Positions 8,570 to 15,561 of a stretch of 21,440 bases of DNA are shown piece after piece. The stretch's first letter is position 1; every line of letters starts with the position of its first letter. The DNA is from Porticoccus sp041581635. GTDB taxonomy: Bacteria > Pseudomonadota > Gammaproteobacteria > Pseudomonadales > Porticoccaceae. A program made the translations under genes and the position numbers. The stretch lies in assembly GCA_041581635.1 (NCBI GenBank), contig JBFICW010000036.1, forward strand, positions 1 through 21,440, given 5' to 3'. A model generated the notes under the pieces. It was not told the origin of the DNA. It was given only the letters and a program-made list of their open reading frames with translations, and made no database searches.

Positions 8570-8959
8570 TTAACTATCTTCGCCACGCTTATGCCTAACA
8601 TCCTTAACTGCAGCCTTGATGGCATCCTCAGCCAATACTGAACAATGGATTTTTACGGGAGGCAAGGCGAGTTCTTCGGCAATTTCGGTATTCTTAATTC
8701 CGGAAGCCTGCTCCAACGTTTTACCCTTCACCCACTCGGTAAGCAGTGAACTTGAGGCAATTGCCGAGCCACATCCATAAGTCTTGAACTTAGCATCCTC
8801 GATAATCCCATTATCGTTGACCTGTATTTGCAATCGCATCACATCGCCACAGGCTGGGGCACCTACCATTCCTGTACCCACGTTGCTGGACTTATCATCC
8901 AGCTTCCCTACGTTGCGAGGGTTATCATAGTGGTCGAGCACTTTGTCACTGTAAGCCAT
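8570..8959 (-). CDS. iscU: Fe-S cluster scaffold IscU
   Basis: IscU is the scaffold on which IscS sulfur and iron are joined to a 2Fe-2S cluster. At 129 residues it is close to the usual 128. Seen: ligands Cys37 (GAPACGD), Asp39, Cys63 (YGCGSAIASS), His105 and Cys106 (KIHCSVLAEDA), and the HscA-binding motif LPPVK at 99-103. ATG 8959 follows TTGAGGAATTG, a good ribosome binding site, 17 bp after iscS. Confidence 0.99.
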   Translation of the reverse strand: MAYSDKVLDHYDNPRNVGKLDDKSSNVGTGMVGAPACGDVMRLQIQVNDNGIIEDAKFKTYGCGSAIASSSLLTEWVKGKTLEQASGIKNTEIAEELALPPVKIHCSVLAEDAIKAAVKDVRHKRGEDS

Positions 8960-8976
8960 AATTCAATTCCTCAACG

Positions 8977-10191
8977 CTAGTGTGCAGCCCATTCAATTTG
9001 AGTTAAATCTACGCCATCCTTAAACATATCCCACAAGGGGGATAACTCTCTCAATTTATCGACCGCTTCACGAATTTTAATAACAGTAAAATCAATTTCC
9101 TCTTCAGTCGTAAACCGACCGATAGAAAAACGAATGGAGCTATGAGCCTGTTCATCATCAAGCCCTAGAGCTCGCAACACATAAGAAGGCTCCAGGCTCG
9201 CAGATGTACACGCCGAACCTGAAGAAACCGCAAGATCTTTCAGTGCCATAATCAATGATTCACCTTCCACAAAGGAAAAGCTGACATTTAAGTTGCCGGA
9301 AACCCGCTGCTTCAGCGATCCATTTACATGAACCTCTTCCATGTCGGATATGCCATCCCACAACCTATTTCTTAAAGCCAGGGTATGTTTGTTGTCCTCA
9401 GCCATGTCTTCTTTAGCTATACGGAAAGCCTCACCCATACCAACAATTTGATGGGTAGGCAAAGTGCCGGAACGCATACCACGCTCATGTCCACCACCAT
9501 GCATTTGCGCCTCTATCCGAACGCGGGGTTTCCGTCGAACATAGAGTGCACCAATACCTTTGGGGCCGTATATTTTATGGGCCGACATGGACAACATATC
9601 GACCTTCATGGTCTCTACATCGATATCAACTTTGCCCGCACTCTGAGCAGCATCGACATGGAAGAACACTTTGTGCCGACGGCAGATTTCACCAATTGAC
9701 GCAATATCATTAATAGTGCCGATTTCATTATTGACATGCATTAAAGAAACGACTGTTGTGTCTTCTCTAATGGCCTCTTCAACCATTTCAGGCTGAATAA
9801 TCCCTTCGACATCTGGATTTAGGTAAGTCACCTCAAAACCTTCTCGCTCTAGTTGGCGACAGGTGTCGAGCACAGCTTTGTGCTCAATTTTCGAAGTAAT
9901 AATATGCTTACCTTTTTTCTGGTTAAAGTGAGCACATCCTTTTATAGCCAGATTGTCTGACTCAGTGGCACCAGACGTCCATACAATTTCACGAGGATCC
10001 GCATTGAGCAATGCCGCAACATGACCACGTGCTTCCTCTACAGCGGCCTCTGCCTGCCAGCCAAACGAATGGGATCGGGAAGCAGGATTGCCAAAGTTAC
10101 CTGTATTTGTAAGACACTCCGCCATTTTTTCAGCCACTCTCGGGTCAACCGGAGTGGTGGCAGAATAGTCCAGATAAATAGGCAATTTCAT
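8977..10191 (-). CDS. iscS: Cysteine desulfurase IscS
   Basis: IscS is the PLP-dependent desulfurase that turns cysteine into alanine and passes persulfide sulfur to IscU, TusA, ThiI and others. At 404 residues it equals E. coli IscS and shares its numbering. Seen: the PLP-binding Lys206 in SAHKIYGPKG, the cofactor residues around HVDAAQSAGK, and the persulfide Cys328 in SSGSACTSAS. ATG 10191 directly abuts the iscR stop codon (no gap), tighter than the spaced iscR-iscS junction of E. coli. Confidence 0.99.
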   Translation of the reverse strand: MKLPIYLDYSATTPVDPRVAEKMAECLTNTGNFGNPASRSHSFGWQAEAAVEEARGHVAALLNADPREIVWTSGATESDNLAIKGCAHFNQKKGKHIITSKIEHKAVLDTCRQLEREGFEVTYLNPDVEGIIQPEMVEEAIREDTTVVSLMHVNNEIGTINDIASIGEICRRHKVFFHVDAAQSAGKVDIDVETMKVDMLSMSAHKIYGPKGIGALYVRRKPRVRIEAQMHGGGHERGMRSGTLPTHQIVGMGEAFRIAKEDMAEDNKHTLALRNRLWDGISDMEEVHVNGSLKQRVSGNLNVSFSFVEGESLIMALKDLAVSSGSACTSASLEPSYVLRALGLDDEQAHSSIRFSIGRFTTEEEIDFTVIKIREAVDKLRELSPLWDMFKDGVDLTQIEWAAH

Positions 10192-10665
10192 TTAGTTACT
10201 CCTATCGACAAGGTCGGCATCGGTCTCAATCAATTCACTCTGACGCAAAGTCACCAGCTGAACTTCATGCTGATGAACCAAGCTGTCTAACGTTATACCA
10301 CTCAAAAATCTATGTATCTGGCGACTTAAGTCATCCCACAAATGATGCGTCAAACAAACATCGCCACTGTGGCAATTCCCCTTACCATTACAGCTGGTGG
10401 CATCAATGGACTCATTTACCGCATCAATGATTTCAGCCACATTGATATCGCTGCTGGTGCGAGCCAGACGATAACCACCACCGGGACCACGAACACTACA
10501 AACCAGCTCCTGCTGGCGAAGCTTGGCAAATAACTGCTCAAGGTATGACAAAGAGATTTCCTGACGCCTGGAAATATCGGCCAAACTGATAGGCCCACTG
10601 TCTCCGTGAAGAGCAAGATCTAGCATAGCTGTGACCGCATATCGGCCTCGAGTAGTCAGCCGCAT
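10192..10665 (-). CDS. iscR: Rrf2-family Fe-S regulator IscR
   Basis: IscR is the transcription factor that represses its own operon when it holds a 2Fe-2S cluster and controls other Fe-S genes in both apo and holo forms. At 157 residues it is near the E. coli length (162). Seen: winged helix-turn-helix at 1-75 (MRLTTRGRYAVTAMLDLA, VRGPGGGYRLAR), dimer helix, and cluster ligands Cys92, Cys98, Cys104 and His107 (SCNGKGNCHSGDVCLTHH), exactly at the E. coli positions. ATG 10665 follows GGAAA by six bases. It is the first gene of the isc operon and its promoter holds three IscR-like sites. Confidence 0.99.
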   Translation of the reverse strand: MRLTTRGRYAVTAMLDLALHGDSGPISLADISRRQEISLSYLEQLFAKLRQQELVCSVRGPGGGYRLARTSSDINVAEIIDAVNESIDATSCNGKGNCHSGDVCLTHHLWDDLSRQIHRFLSGITLDSLVHQHEVQLVTLRQSELIETDADLVDRSN

Positions 10666-10708
10666 AGTGTTTCCATTACTGTTGCCTTTTGAAACAATTT
10701 ACACAGCC

Positions 10709-10738
10709 ATTATGCAAAAAACCAACCATTTTAGTCAA
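10709..10738 (-). promoter_or_regulatory. Sigma-70 promoter of the isc operon (P-iscR)
   Basis: Minus-strand reading: -35 TTGACT (10738-10733), an 18-base spacer, -10 CATAAT (10714-10709) preceded by TG. The expected start is near 10702, about 37 bases before the iscR ATG. The -35 box lies inside the nearest IscR-like site, the arrangement by which IscR represses its own promoter in E. coli. Confidence 0.65.
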
Positions 10739-10742
10739 GTAA
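10718..10742 (-). promoter_or_regulatory. IscR type-1-like site, proximal (over -35)
   Basis: Minus-strand half-site TTACTTGACT matches the type-1 half ATASYYGACT at 9 of 10 positions, then AAAA and a poorer second half TGGTTGGTTTT. By hand count about 20 of 25 positions fit. It contains the -35 hexamer TTGACT. Comparison is with the E. coli type-1 consensus from memory. Confidence 0.55.
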
Positions 10743-10767
10743 ATAGCAGACTAATTTAGTTGGTTAT
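10743..10767 (-). promoter_or_regulatory. IscR type-1 site, central (best match)
   Basis: Minus-strand halves ATAACCAACT and TAGTCTGCTAT are separated by the A/T-rich centre AAAT. Nearly every position fits the type-1 pattern: ACT/AGT core in inverted orientation, flanking ATA and TAT. It directly abuts the proximal site, giving a 25-base step, or between two and three helical turns. Confidence 0.7.
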
Positions 10768-10768
10768 A

Positions 10769-10793
10769 AATCTACTTTAATAAAGTCAGCTAT
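10769..10793 (-). promoter_or_regulatory. IscR type-1-like site, distal (half-site good)
   Basis: The outer half, ATAGCTGACT on the minus strand, is a perfect type-1 half-site and overlaps the trmJ stop codon. The inner half (AAAGTAGATT region) is degenerate. The spacing from the central site is 26 bases. Binding here is less sure than at the other two. Confidence 0.4.
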
Positions 10794-11554
10794 TTACTTG
10801 ATTCAATGGCTTTTTTCATTCTATATGCCGCATTTTGAATAGCCGTCAACACGCCTCTAAGAATGGATAACTCCATTTCATCGAGGCGAATACGCCCATA
10901 TAGTCGACGCAATCGAGTCATGGTCTGACGAGGGTTATCTCTGTCGTGAAACCCAATATCCACCAACGCTTGCTCAAGATGCTGAAAATACATTTCCAAA
11001 TCCTGCGCTTTAGCTGGAGGCTGATCCCATTCATCAAAGGAAGGCAACACACCCTCAGCATCGGCCAGCGATGCCATTCGCACTTCATAGCATAACACTT
11101 GAACTGCCGCAGCTAGGTTCAACGAACTGTAATCAGGGTTGGATGGAATATGCACATGGTAAGTACATTTGTGGAGCTCCTCATTTGTAAGCCCGCGATC
11201 CTCTCGACCAAAAATAATCGCCACATCGTGCTGTCCGGCTTCCTGCCAAACCCTAACGCCGCACTCACGCGGGTTCAACAAGGGCCAGTTAATTCGCCTT
11301 TCGCGAGCACTTGTACCAACGATCAAGCCACACCCGGAAATAGCTTCGTCAAGAGTATCCACTACAACAGCATTATCTAGGACATCCAGTGCGTTGGCTG
11401 CACGCCAAACCGCCCTGTCTGCAGGATACTCTTTAGGTGCCACCAGATATAAACGAGACAACCCCATGTTTTTTATGGCGCGTGCCGCACCACCAATGTT
11501 TCCAGGGTGGCTAGTGTTAATCAACACAATGCGAATATTGTCAAAATTACTCAT
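10790..11554 (-). CDS. trmJ: tRNA (Cm32/Um32) methyltransferase TrmJ
   Basis: TrmJ is a SPOUT-family enzyme that 2'-O-methylates residue 32 of several tRNAs. ATG 11554 gives a 254-residue protein starting MSNFDNIRIVLINTSHPGNI, matching the family. The frame extends to a TTG at 11584, which I reject as start. Seen: substrate/SAM residues in NTSHPGNIGGAARAIKNMG, the knot motifs IIFGREDRGLTNEE and IPSNPDYSSLNLAAAVQVLC, and a C-terminal helical tail (RRLYGR, LRGVLTAIQNAAYRMKKAIE). It is next to suhB (divergent) and upstream of iscR, as in Pseudomonas, but without cysE between. Confidence 0.96.
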   Translation of the reverse strand: MSNFDNIRIVLINTSHPGNIGGAARAIKNMGLSRLYLVAPKEYPADRAVWRAANALDVLDNAVVVDTLDEAISGCGLIVGTSARERRINWPLLNPRECGVRVWQEAGQHDVAIIFGREDRGLTNEELHKCTYHVHIPSNPDYSSLNLAAAVQVLCYEVRMASLADAEGVLPSFDEWDQPPAKAQDLEMYFQHLEQALVDIGFHDRDNPRQTMTRLRRLYGRIRLDEMELSILRGVLTAIQNAAYRMKKAIESSK

Positions 11555-11725
11555 GAAATGATTTTCCAGAGGATATCTTACCAAAGCGTCGAAATATCCA
11601 CCTATCGTTACAACTTAAAAACCAACAAGCTGCTCAAGAGATAAACACGCGCTAAAACGACGCGAATTCTAGCAGAGAGATGCCGTTTAATCATGGTTTT
11701 TACTCTCCCCGGATTCGGCACTGTC

Positions 11726-11734
11726 TGATACAAT
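11726..11734 (+). promoter_or_regulatory. Extended -10 promoter element of suhB
   Basis: TGATACAAT is an extended -10 (TGn plus TACAAT). No good -35 hexamer is seen at 16-18 bases upstream, which fits an extended -10 promoter. A start near 11741 leaves a leader of about 25 bases with CTCTGGAATC before the suhB ATG. The rest of the 212-bp trmJ-suhB gap holds nothing else I can name. Confidence 0.45.
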
Positions 11735-11766
11735 GCCGCGCACTTTCAACTCTGGAATCTCACATA

Positions 11767-12567
11767 ATGGAACCCATGGTCAATATTGCCCTCCGCGCTG
11801 CCAGAAAGGCAGGAGAAATGATTGCCCGTGCCTCTGAGCGCTCAGACCTAATCAAAATCGACGAAAAAGGTCGAAACGATTATGTTACCGATATTGATCA
11901 CGCTTCGGAAAAAGAAGTGATCTACCATCTGCGCAAGGCATTTCCTGAACACACCATCATCGGTGAAGAATCTGGTCTGCTTGAAGGAGAAGACAACGAT
12001 TACCAATGGATCATTGATCCGCTCGATGGAACCACCAATTTTATTCACGGCATTCCACACTTTGCTGTATCCATCGGCTGCCGCTACAAAGGCAAGCTGG
12101 AACATGCTGTTGTATTCGATCCCATGAGACGTGAAGAATTTACAGCGAGCCGAGGCAGAGGGGCCTTTCTAAACGGTAACCGAATTCGGGTATCTGGTCG
12201 ACAAAGCCTCGCGGGCTCCATTGTTGCTACGGGGATCCCGTTCAACAGCCCATCTATCGAACATATGGAACCCTATCTATCCTGCCTAACCGAGCTCGCC
12301 AAGCAATCTTCGGGGATTCGCCGTTTGGGCGTAGCCTCTTTGGATCTTGCCTATCTGGCTGCAGGGCGGTTTGATTCTTTCTGGGAAATGAACTTGAAAC
12401 CATGGGATATTGCAGCGGGAGTCCTACTGGTTAAAGAAGCAGGTGGATTAGTCAGTGATTTTCAAGGTAGTGATAGTTACATGGAAAATGGAAATATCGT
12501 CTGCGCCACACCCAAGCTATTTAAACCTACCTTGCAAGCGGTGCAGAAACATCTGGGTTACTTGTAG
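11767..12567 (+). CDS. suhB: Inositol-1-monophosphatase SuhB
   Basis: SuhB is a Mg-dependent inositol monophosphatase fold protein; in E. coli it also joins the rRNA transcription antitermination complex with NusA/B/E/G. ATG 11767 gives 266 residues (E. coli 267) and the matching N-terminus MEPMVNIALRAARKAGEMI; the frame reaches back to 11680, but that part is not homologous and covers the promoter. Seen: metal-site residues Glu67 (GEESG), Asp84/Asp87 (WIIDPLDGTTNF) and Asp214 (KPWDIAAG). It is the only plus-strand gene in the left 17 kb, convergent with rpoS (33 bp apart) and divergent from trmJ. Confidence 0.97.
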   Translation: MEPMVNIALRAARKAGEMIARASERSDLIKIDEKGRNDYVTDIDHASEKEVIYHLRKAFPEHTIIGEESGLLEGEDNDYQWIIDPLDGTTNFIHGIPHFAVSIGCRYKGKLEHAVVFDPMRREEFTASRGRGAFLNGNRIRVSGRQSLAGSIVATGIPFNSPSIEHMEPYLSCLTELAKQSSGIRRLGVASLDLAYLAAGRFDSFWEMNLKPWDIAAGVLLVKEAGGLVSDFQGSDSYMENGNIVCATPKLFKPTLQAVQKHLGYL

Positions 12568-12600
12568 CCTAAGCGCCAACACGCTCAAATAAGATTAAAA

Positions 12601-13506
12601 CTAGGTTTCATCGAACAATATTTGTCCGTCCAGTCCCTGTTTCTGCAAAATATCGCGCAGCCGACGCAATGCTTCAACCTGGATTTGACGGACACGCTCT
12701 CGGGTTAAGCCTATTTCGCGACCCACCTCCTCAAGTGTTGAAACATCATACCCTCGCAATCCAAAGCGCCGTGCAATTACCTCTCGCTGCTTATCAGATA
12801 GCTCAGACAAACAGGCTTCCAGTGAACTGGTTAAGTCATCGCTCTCAACCAACTCCTCAGGGTCACTGGGATGCTCATCGGCAAGCGTTTCGACCACAGT
12901 ACGCTCACCATCTTTACCCATTGGCACATCTACCGAGCTAACCCGCTCATTAAGCCTCAACATCCGCGAAACATCATCTGCCGACTTATCTAATGATGCC
13001 GCTATTTCATCCGGAGTTGGATCATGTTCAAGCTCTTGTGCTAATTTACGAGAAGCCTTCAAATAGACATTTAGCTCCTTCACCACATGGATAGGAAGAC
13101 GAATAGTACGAGTTTGATTCATCAACGCCCGCTCAGCAGATTGTCGAATCCACCAGGTAGCATAGGTTGAAAAACGGAAACCAAGTTCAGGATCAAATTT
13201 CTCTACGGCTCGCATCAGACCGAGATTCCCCTCTTCGATCAAATCAAGCAGCGACAAACCTCGATTCACATATCGGCGAGCAATTTTTACGACCAGCCGC
13301 AAGTTGCTTTCAATCATCCTCTTTCTTGCGGACTCGTCGCCCTTGTGAATCAGGCGAGCGTAGTAAACTTCTTCCTCAGCCGTGAGCAAAGGCGCGTATC
13401 CAATTTCTTTCAAATAAAGGCTGGCAGCATCAAGCACTTTTTCACTTTTACTTTCAGCAATCCGCTCTTTTGTACCCTCATTGTGAAAATCAATTTCTTT
13501 TGTCAA
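12601..13506 (-). CDS. rpoS: Stationary-phase sigma factor RpoS (TTG start)
   Basis: RpoS (sigma-38) directs RNA polymerase to general stress and stationary-phase genes. Seen: region 1.2 (LDAASLYLKEIGYAPLLTAE), region 2 (MIESNLRLVVKIARRY, DLIEEGNLGLMRAVEKF, RFSTYATWWIRQ), region 3 (TIRLPIHVVKELNVYLK), and region 4 with the C-terminal helix-turn-helix (EEVGREIGLTRERVRQIQVE). At 301 residues it is about 30 shorter than E. coli or Pseudomonas RpoS: the acidic stretch before region 1.2 is reduced to about 22 residues. The start is TTG 13506, seven bases after a strong GGGGTGA. No ATG or GTG is found in frame between the TTG and the upstream stop at 13594-13596, and the next Met is at residue 64. 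Region 2.4/3.0 reads RQSAERALMNQ where E. coli has RQTIERAIMNQ. It lies 259 bp after nlpD, the conserved neighbour. Confidence 0.96.
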   Translation of the reverse strand: MTKEIDFHNEGTKERIAESKSEKVLDAASLYLKEIGYAPLLTAEEEVYYARLIHKGDESARKRMIESNLRLVVKIARRYVNRGLSLLDLIEEGNLGLMRAVEKFDPELGFRFSTYATWWIRQSAERALMNQTRTIRLPIHVVKELNVYLKASRKLAQELEHDPTPDEIAASLDKSADDVSRMLRLNERVSSVDVPMGKDGERTVVETLADEHPSDPEELVESDDLTSSLEACLSELSDKQREVIARRFGLRGYDVSTLEEVGREIGLTRERVRQIQVEALRRLRDILQKQGLDGQILFDET

Positions 13507-13513
13507 AGAATAT

Positions 13514-13520
13514 TCACCCC
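13514..13520 (-). promoter_or_regulatory. Strong Shine-Dalgarno of rpoS that fixes the TTG start
   Basis: On the minus strand GGGGTGA lies seven bases before TTG 13506. It is close to the ideal GGAGGTGA and is the main reason for choosing the TTG. Part of it (GTGAAT, 13517-13512) is complementary to ATTCAC at 13643-13638 in the leader, so pairing over about 120 bases is possible but unproven. Confidence 0.6.
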
Positions 13521-13548
13521 AAGTTATTGACCACCGTCCTGGTAATCT

Positions 13549-13562
13549 ACCGACCGACCGAC
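13549..13562. repeat. Short tetranucleotide repeat in the rpoS leader
   Basis: Plus strand ACCG three times plus AC (minus: GTCGGTCGGTCGGT), 43 to 56 bases before the rpoS start. It is non-coding for the called genes. Three and a half units is short for slipped-strand variation. Confidence 0.6.
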
Positions 13563-13606
13563 ACTCTTTATTAACTTTCTGCCAAGCTACCTTTCAGAAA
13601 ACAGCT

Positions 13607-13663
13607 CTACTGCCTTTTAAAATACGATTCAATTGCTGTGAATTTACCACCAAACAATAACAT
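13607..13663 (-). CDS. Possible 18-residue leader ORF upstream of rpoS
   Basis: In the 259-bp nlpD-rpoS gap an ATG (13663) opens an 18-codon frame, MLLFGGKFTAIESYFKRQ, ending in TAG. It is preceded by a strong GGAGGGGAT Shine-Dalgarno (8 bases from the end of the GGGGAT run to ATG); an in-frame TTG at 13672 is a second possible start. No similarity to a known peptide is recognised. It ends 100 bases before the rpoS start. Translation could influence rpoS leader folding, but the ORF may be chance. The rest of the gap holds a 6-bp hairpin (13576-13600), the tetranucleotide repeat and A/T-rich DNA; rpoS may also be read from promoters inside nlpD, as in E. coli. Confidence 0.25.
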   Translation of the reverse strand: MLLFGGKFTAIESYFKRQ

Positions 13664-13765
13664 ATAAAACAATCCCCTCCGATTATTTTATCTGAAACCT
13701 TAACCACCTATCTAAAGATATTTATTGCTGGTATTGCTTCGAAAAATACGAATTAATATGAATTT

Positions 13766-14572
13766 TTAACGTTGGGGTAGATAACGGATAGGGTCTACAG
13801 GCTTACCATCCTTGCGAATTTCAAAATAGAGTCGCCTTTGATCTGATGGATCACCTCCCACCTCTGAAATTTTTTGCCCACCCTTGAGTACCTGCCCCTC
13901 TTTAACAAGCACCTTGCGATTGTGCGCATAAGCACTGAGAAAAACGTCGCTGTGTTTAACGATAATTAACTGGCCATAACCTCGCAGCCCACTCCCCGAA
14001 TAAACAACAACTCCTGCGGCAGCTGATAACACTGGAGCACCGGTACGGCTCTGAATATCTACCCCCTTAAACAATGATGAGCTATTGAAATGTTTGACTA
14101 CTCGCCCCTCTACAGGCCACTGCCAATGCCAATTGGAAGGTAGAGGTGGTGCCTTTTTTGGTGGTGGAGACGTAACCTTTGGCTGTGTCTCTATTGCCTT
14201 TCTTGGCCGGGATACAGGTCCCGAGCGGCTGGAAGCAGTAGATTTACCAGATGCTGTAGATGAGCGACGAACAACCCTCGGTATTCTGCTGGTATCCAAG
14301 GTGAGTCGCTGCCCCCCGTAAATAGTATAAGGTCGCGAAATACCATTAGCTCGAGCCAATTTGTTGAGATCCTTTTCATAACGCCAAGCAATTGAAAAGA
14401 GCGTTTCGCCAGAGGATACAAGATGGTAATTAATTTTCTCGCTGGGAGGTGGCGAACGGTAATCAACGGGCGCTGGAGGCGGAGTCCGGCAACCTGACAA
14501 AATGGCAAATCCTATCGCCGCGACAATAGAACTCCACCGGAGCAACTTATGCTGGCATAACGGATAAGGCAA
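13766..14572 (-). CDS. nlpD: NlpD: LysM/LytM-domain lipoprotein, amidase activator
   Basis: NlpD is an outer-membrane lipoprotein that activates the cell-separation amidase AmiC. The frame is open to TTG 14647, inside the DUF368 gene, but has no ATG or well-placed GTG. I choose TTG 14572, eight bases after AGGGA and 34 bp after the DUF368 stop. It gives a 268-residue protein with a short basic signal peptide (MPYPLCQHKLLRW, then SSIVAAIGFAILSGC) and lipid Cys28. Seen next: a LysM domain at about 47-93 (YHLVSSGETLFSIAWRY), a Ser/Pro/Lys-rich linker at about 100-145, and a C-terminal M23/LytM domain (KGVDIQSRTGAPV, GYGQLIIVKH, SAYAHN, YFEIRKDGKPVDPIRYLPQR). The zinc-site His residues are partly replaced (KGVDI, YFEIR), as in E. 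coli NlpD, so it is an activator, not a hydrolase. rpoS follows. Confidence 0.93.
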   Translation of the reverse strand: MPYPLCQHKLLRWSSIVAAIGFAILSGCRTPPPAPVDYRSPPPSEKINYHLVSSGETLFSIAWRYEKDLNKLARANGISRPYTIYGGQRLTLDTSRIPRVVRRSSTASGKSTASSRSGPVSRPRKAIETQPKVTSPPPKKAPPLPSNWHWQWPVEGRVVKHFNSSSLFKGVDIQSRTGAPVLSAAAGVVVYSGSGLRGYGQLIIVKHSDVFLSAYAHNRKVLVKEGQVLKGGQKISEVGGDPSDQRRLYFEIRKDGKPVDPIRYLPQR

Positions 14573-14606
14573 ACTACTTTTCCCTATATGGTTATCACCC
14601 CAACGA

Positions 14607-15542
14607 TCAGAGTTTTTTACGCTGCCCACCAAAGTATTCCAGGGCAAGCACTAGAACTAAACCTGACAACATACAACCCAGCGCGGCAAATGTATTGGGG
14701 TCTATTCCCGTCACATTTCCAAATGTAGACGGCATCAATAAGTGATGGGATAAGACAATCTCCCTACCCTTATGGTCGATCATGACTTCCAAAGATTCTT
14801 TCCAAGGCCAGACAATAAGCAGCGACCCCAACAGAAACCCGGTCAACACCGCAATAGTGACTGAGTAATAGTGGTGCAAAAGCCACGACAACACTCTCGA
14901 AAAAGCCATTAGCCCACAACCACAGCCCAATACAAACACCAGCAGAGTCTGCCAATGTAATTCACTAATGGCAGCAATCATCACTGGATATATACCCAAC
15001 AATAACAAAATAAAGCTGCCTGAAACGCCAGGTAGAATCATGGCGCAAATCGCCACAGCTCCGGCACAAAATATTGACAATAAATCTTCACTCCCTTGCA
15101 TTTTAGGTGCAACAGAAATTGCCAAAGCCACTAGGGTGCCCATCCATAAACCCAGCCATTCTTGCCACCGAAGGTGTGGCAGCTGACGAAAAATATAAAT
15201 GATGGAGGCAACGATGAGGCCAAAGAAAAACGACCAGACCAATATTGGATAATGTTCTAGCGAGTAACCCACCACTCGTGCAAGCGACGCAATACTAAAT
15301 AGAATTCCACCAAACAGAACCAACAAGAAGTTTCCGTTGATTTCACACCAAAAAGCCCCGAACCCATGGCTTTTAATTAGCTTGAGAGCACTTAGATTAA
15401 TAGAGCGTATAGAATCAAGCAGCTCCTCATAAATACCGCTGATAAAGGCAATGGTGCCACCAGAAACACCCGGCACCACATCGGCTGCACCCATTGCCAT
15501 TCCCTTAAGGAAAAGTAACAACTTCTGCTTTACTCTTTCCAT
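14607..15542 (-). CDS. DUF368 polytopic membrane protein (undecaprenyl-phosphate translocase family)
   Basis: A 311-residue inner-membrane protein with about eight to nine hydrophobic segments. Family knowledge: DUF368 proteins were linked to return of undecaprenyl phosphate (C55-P) across the membrane (named PopT in Vibrio cholerae and Staphylococcus). Seen: the N-terminal signature GAADVVPGVSGGTIAFISGI and, in the second half, a repeat of it, MILPGVSGSFILLLLGIYP, showing the two-fold internal repeat of the family. ATG 15542 has the start MERVKQKLLLFLKGMAMG. It lies 20 bp after pcm and just before nlpD. Placement between pcm and nlpD is not the E. coli or Pseudomonas order. Role in recycling the peptidoglycan lipid carrier is inferred from family and fits the neighbouring amidase activator. 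Confidence 0.9.
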   Translation of the reverse strand: MERVKQKLLLFLKGMAMGAADVVPGVSGGTIAFISGIYEELLDSIRSINLSALKLIKSHGFGAFWCEINGNFLLVLFGGILFSIASLARVVGYSLEHYPILVWSFFFGLIVASIIYIFRQLPHLRWQEWLGLWMGTLVALAISVAPKMQGSEDLLSIFCAGAVAICAMILPGVSGSFILLLLGIYPVMIAAISELHWQTLLVFVLGCGCGLMAFSRVLSWLLHHYYSVTIAVLTGFLLGSLLIVWPWKESLEVMIDHKGREIVLSHHLLMPSTFGNVTGIDPNTFAALGCMLSGLVLVLALEYFGGQRKKL

Positions 15543-15561
15543 AGAAATGTCTTTTGGCCGG

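Noticed and set aside
11169..11561. 130-codon plus-strand open frame over trmJ
   Set aside because: It is antisense to conserved TrmJ knot motifs and shows no homology that I can recognise.
12568..12600. Possible bidirectional terminator between suhB and rpoS (AGCG-6-CGCT)
   Set aside because: The stem is only four base pairs and no T-tract follows on either strand.
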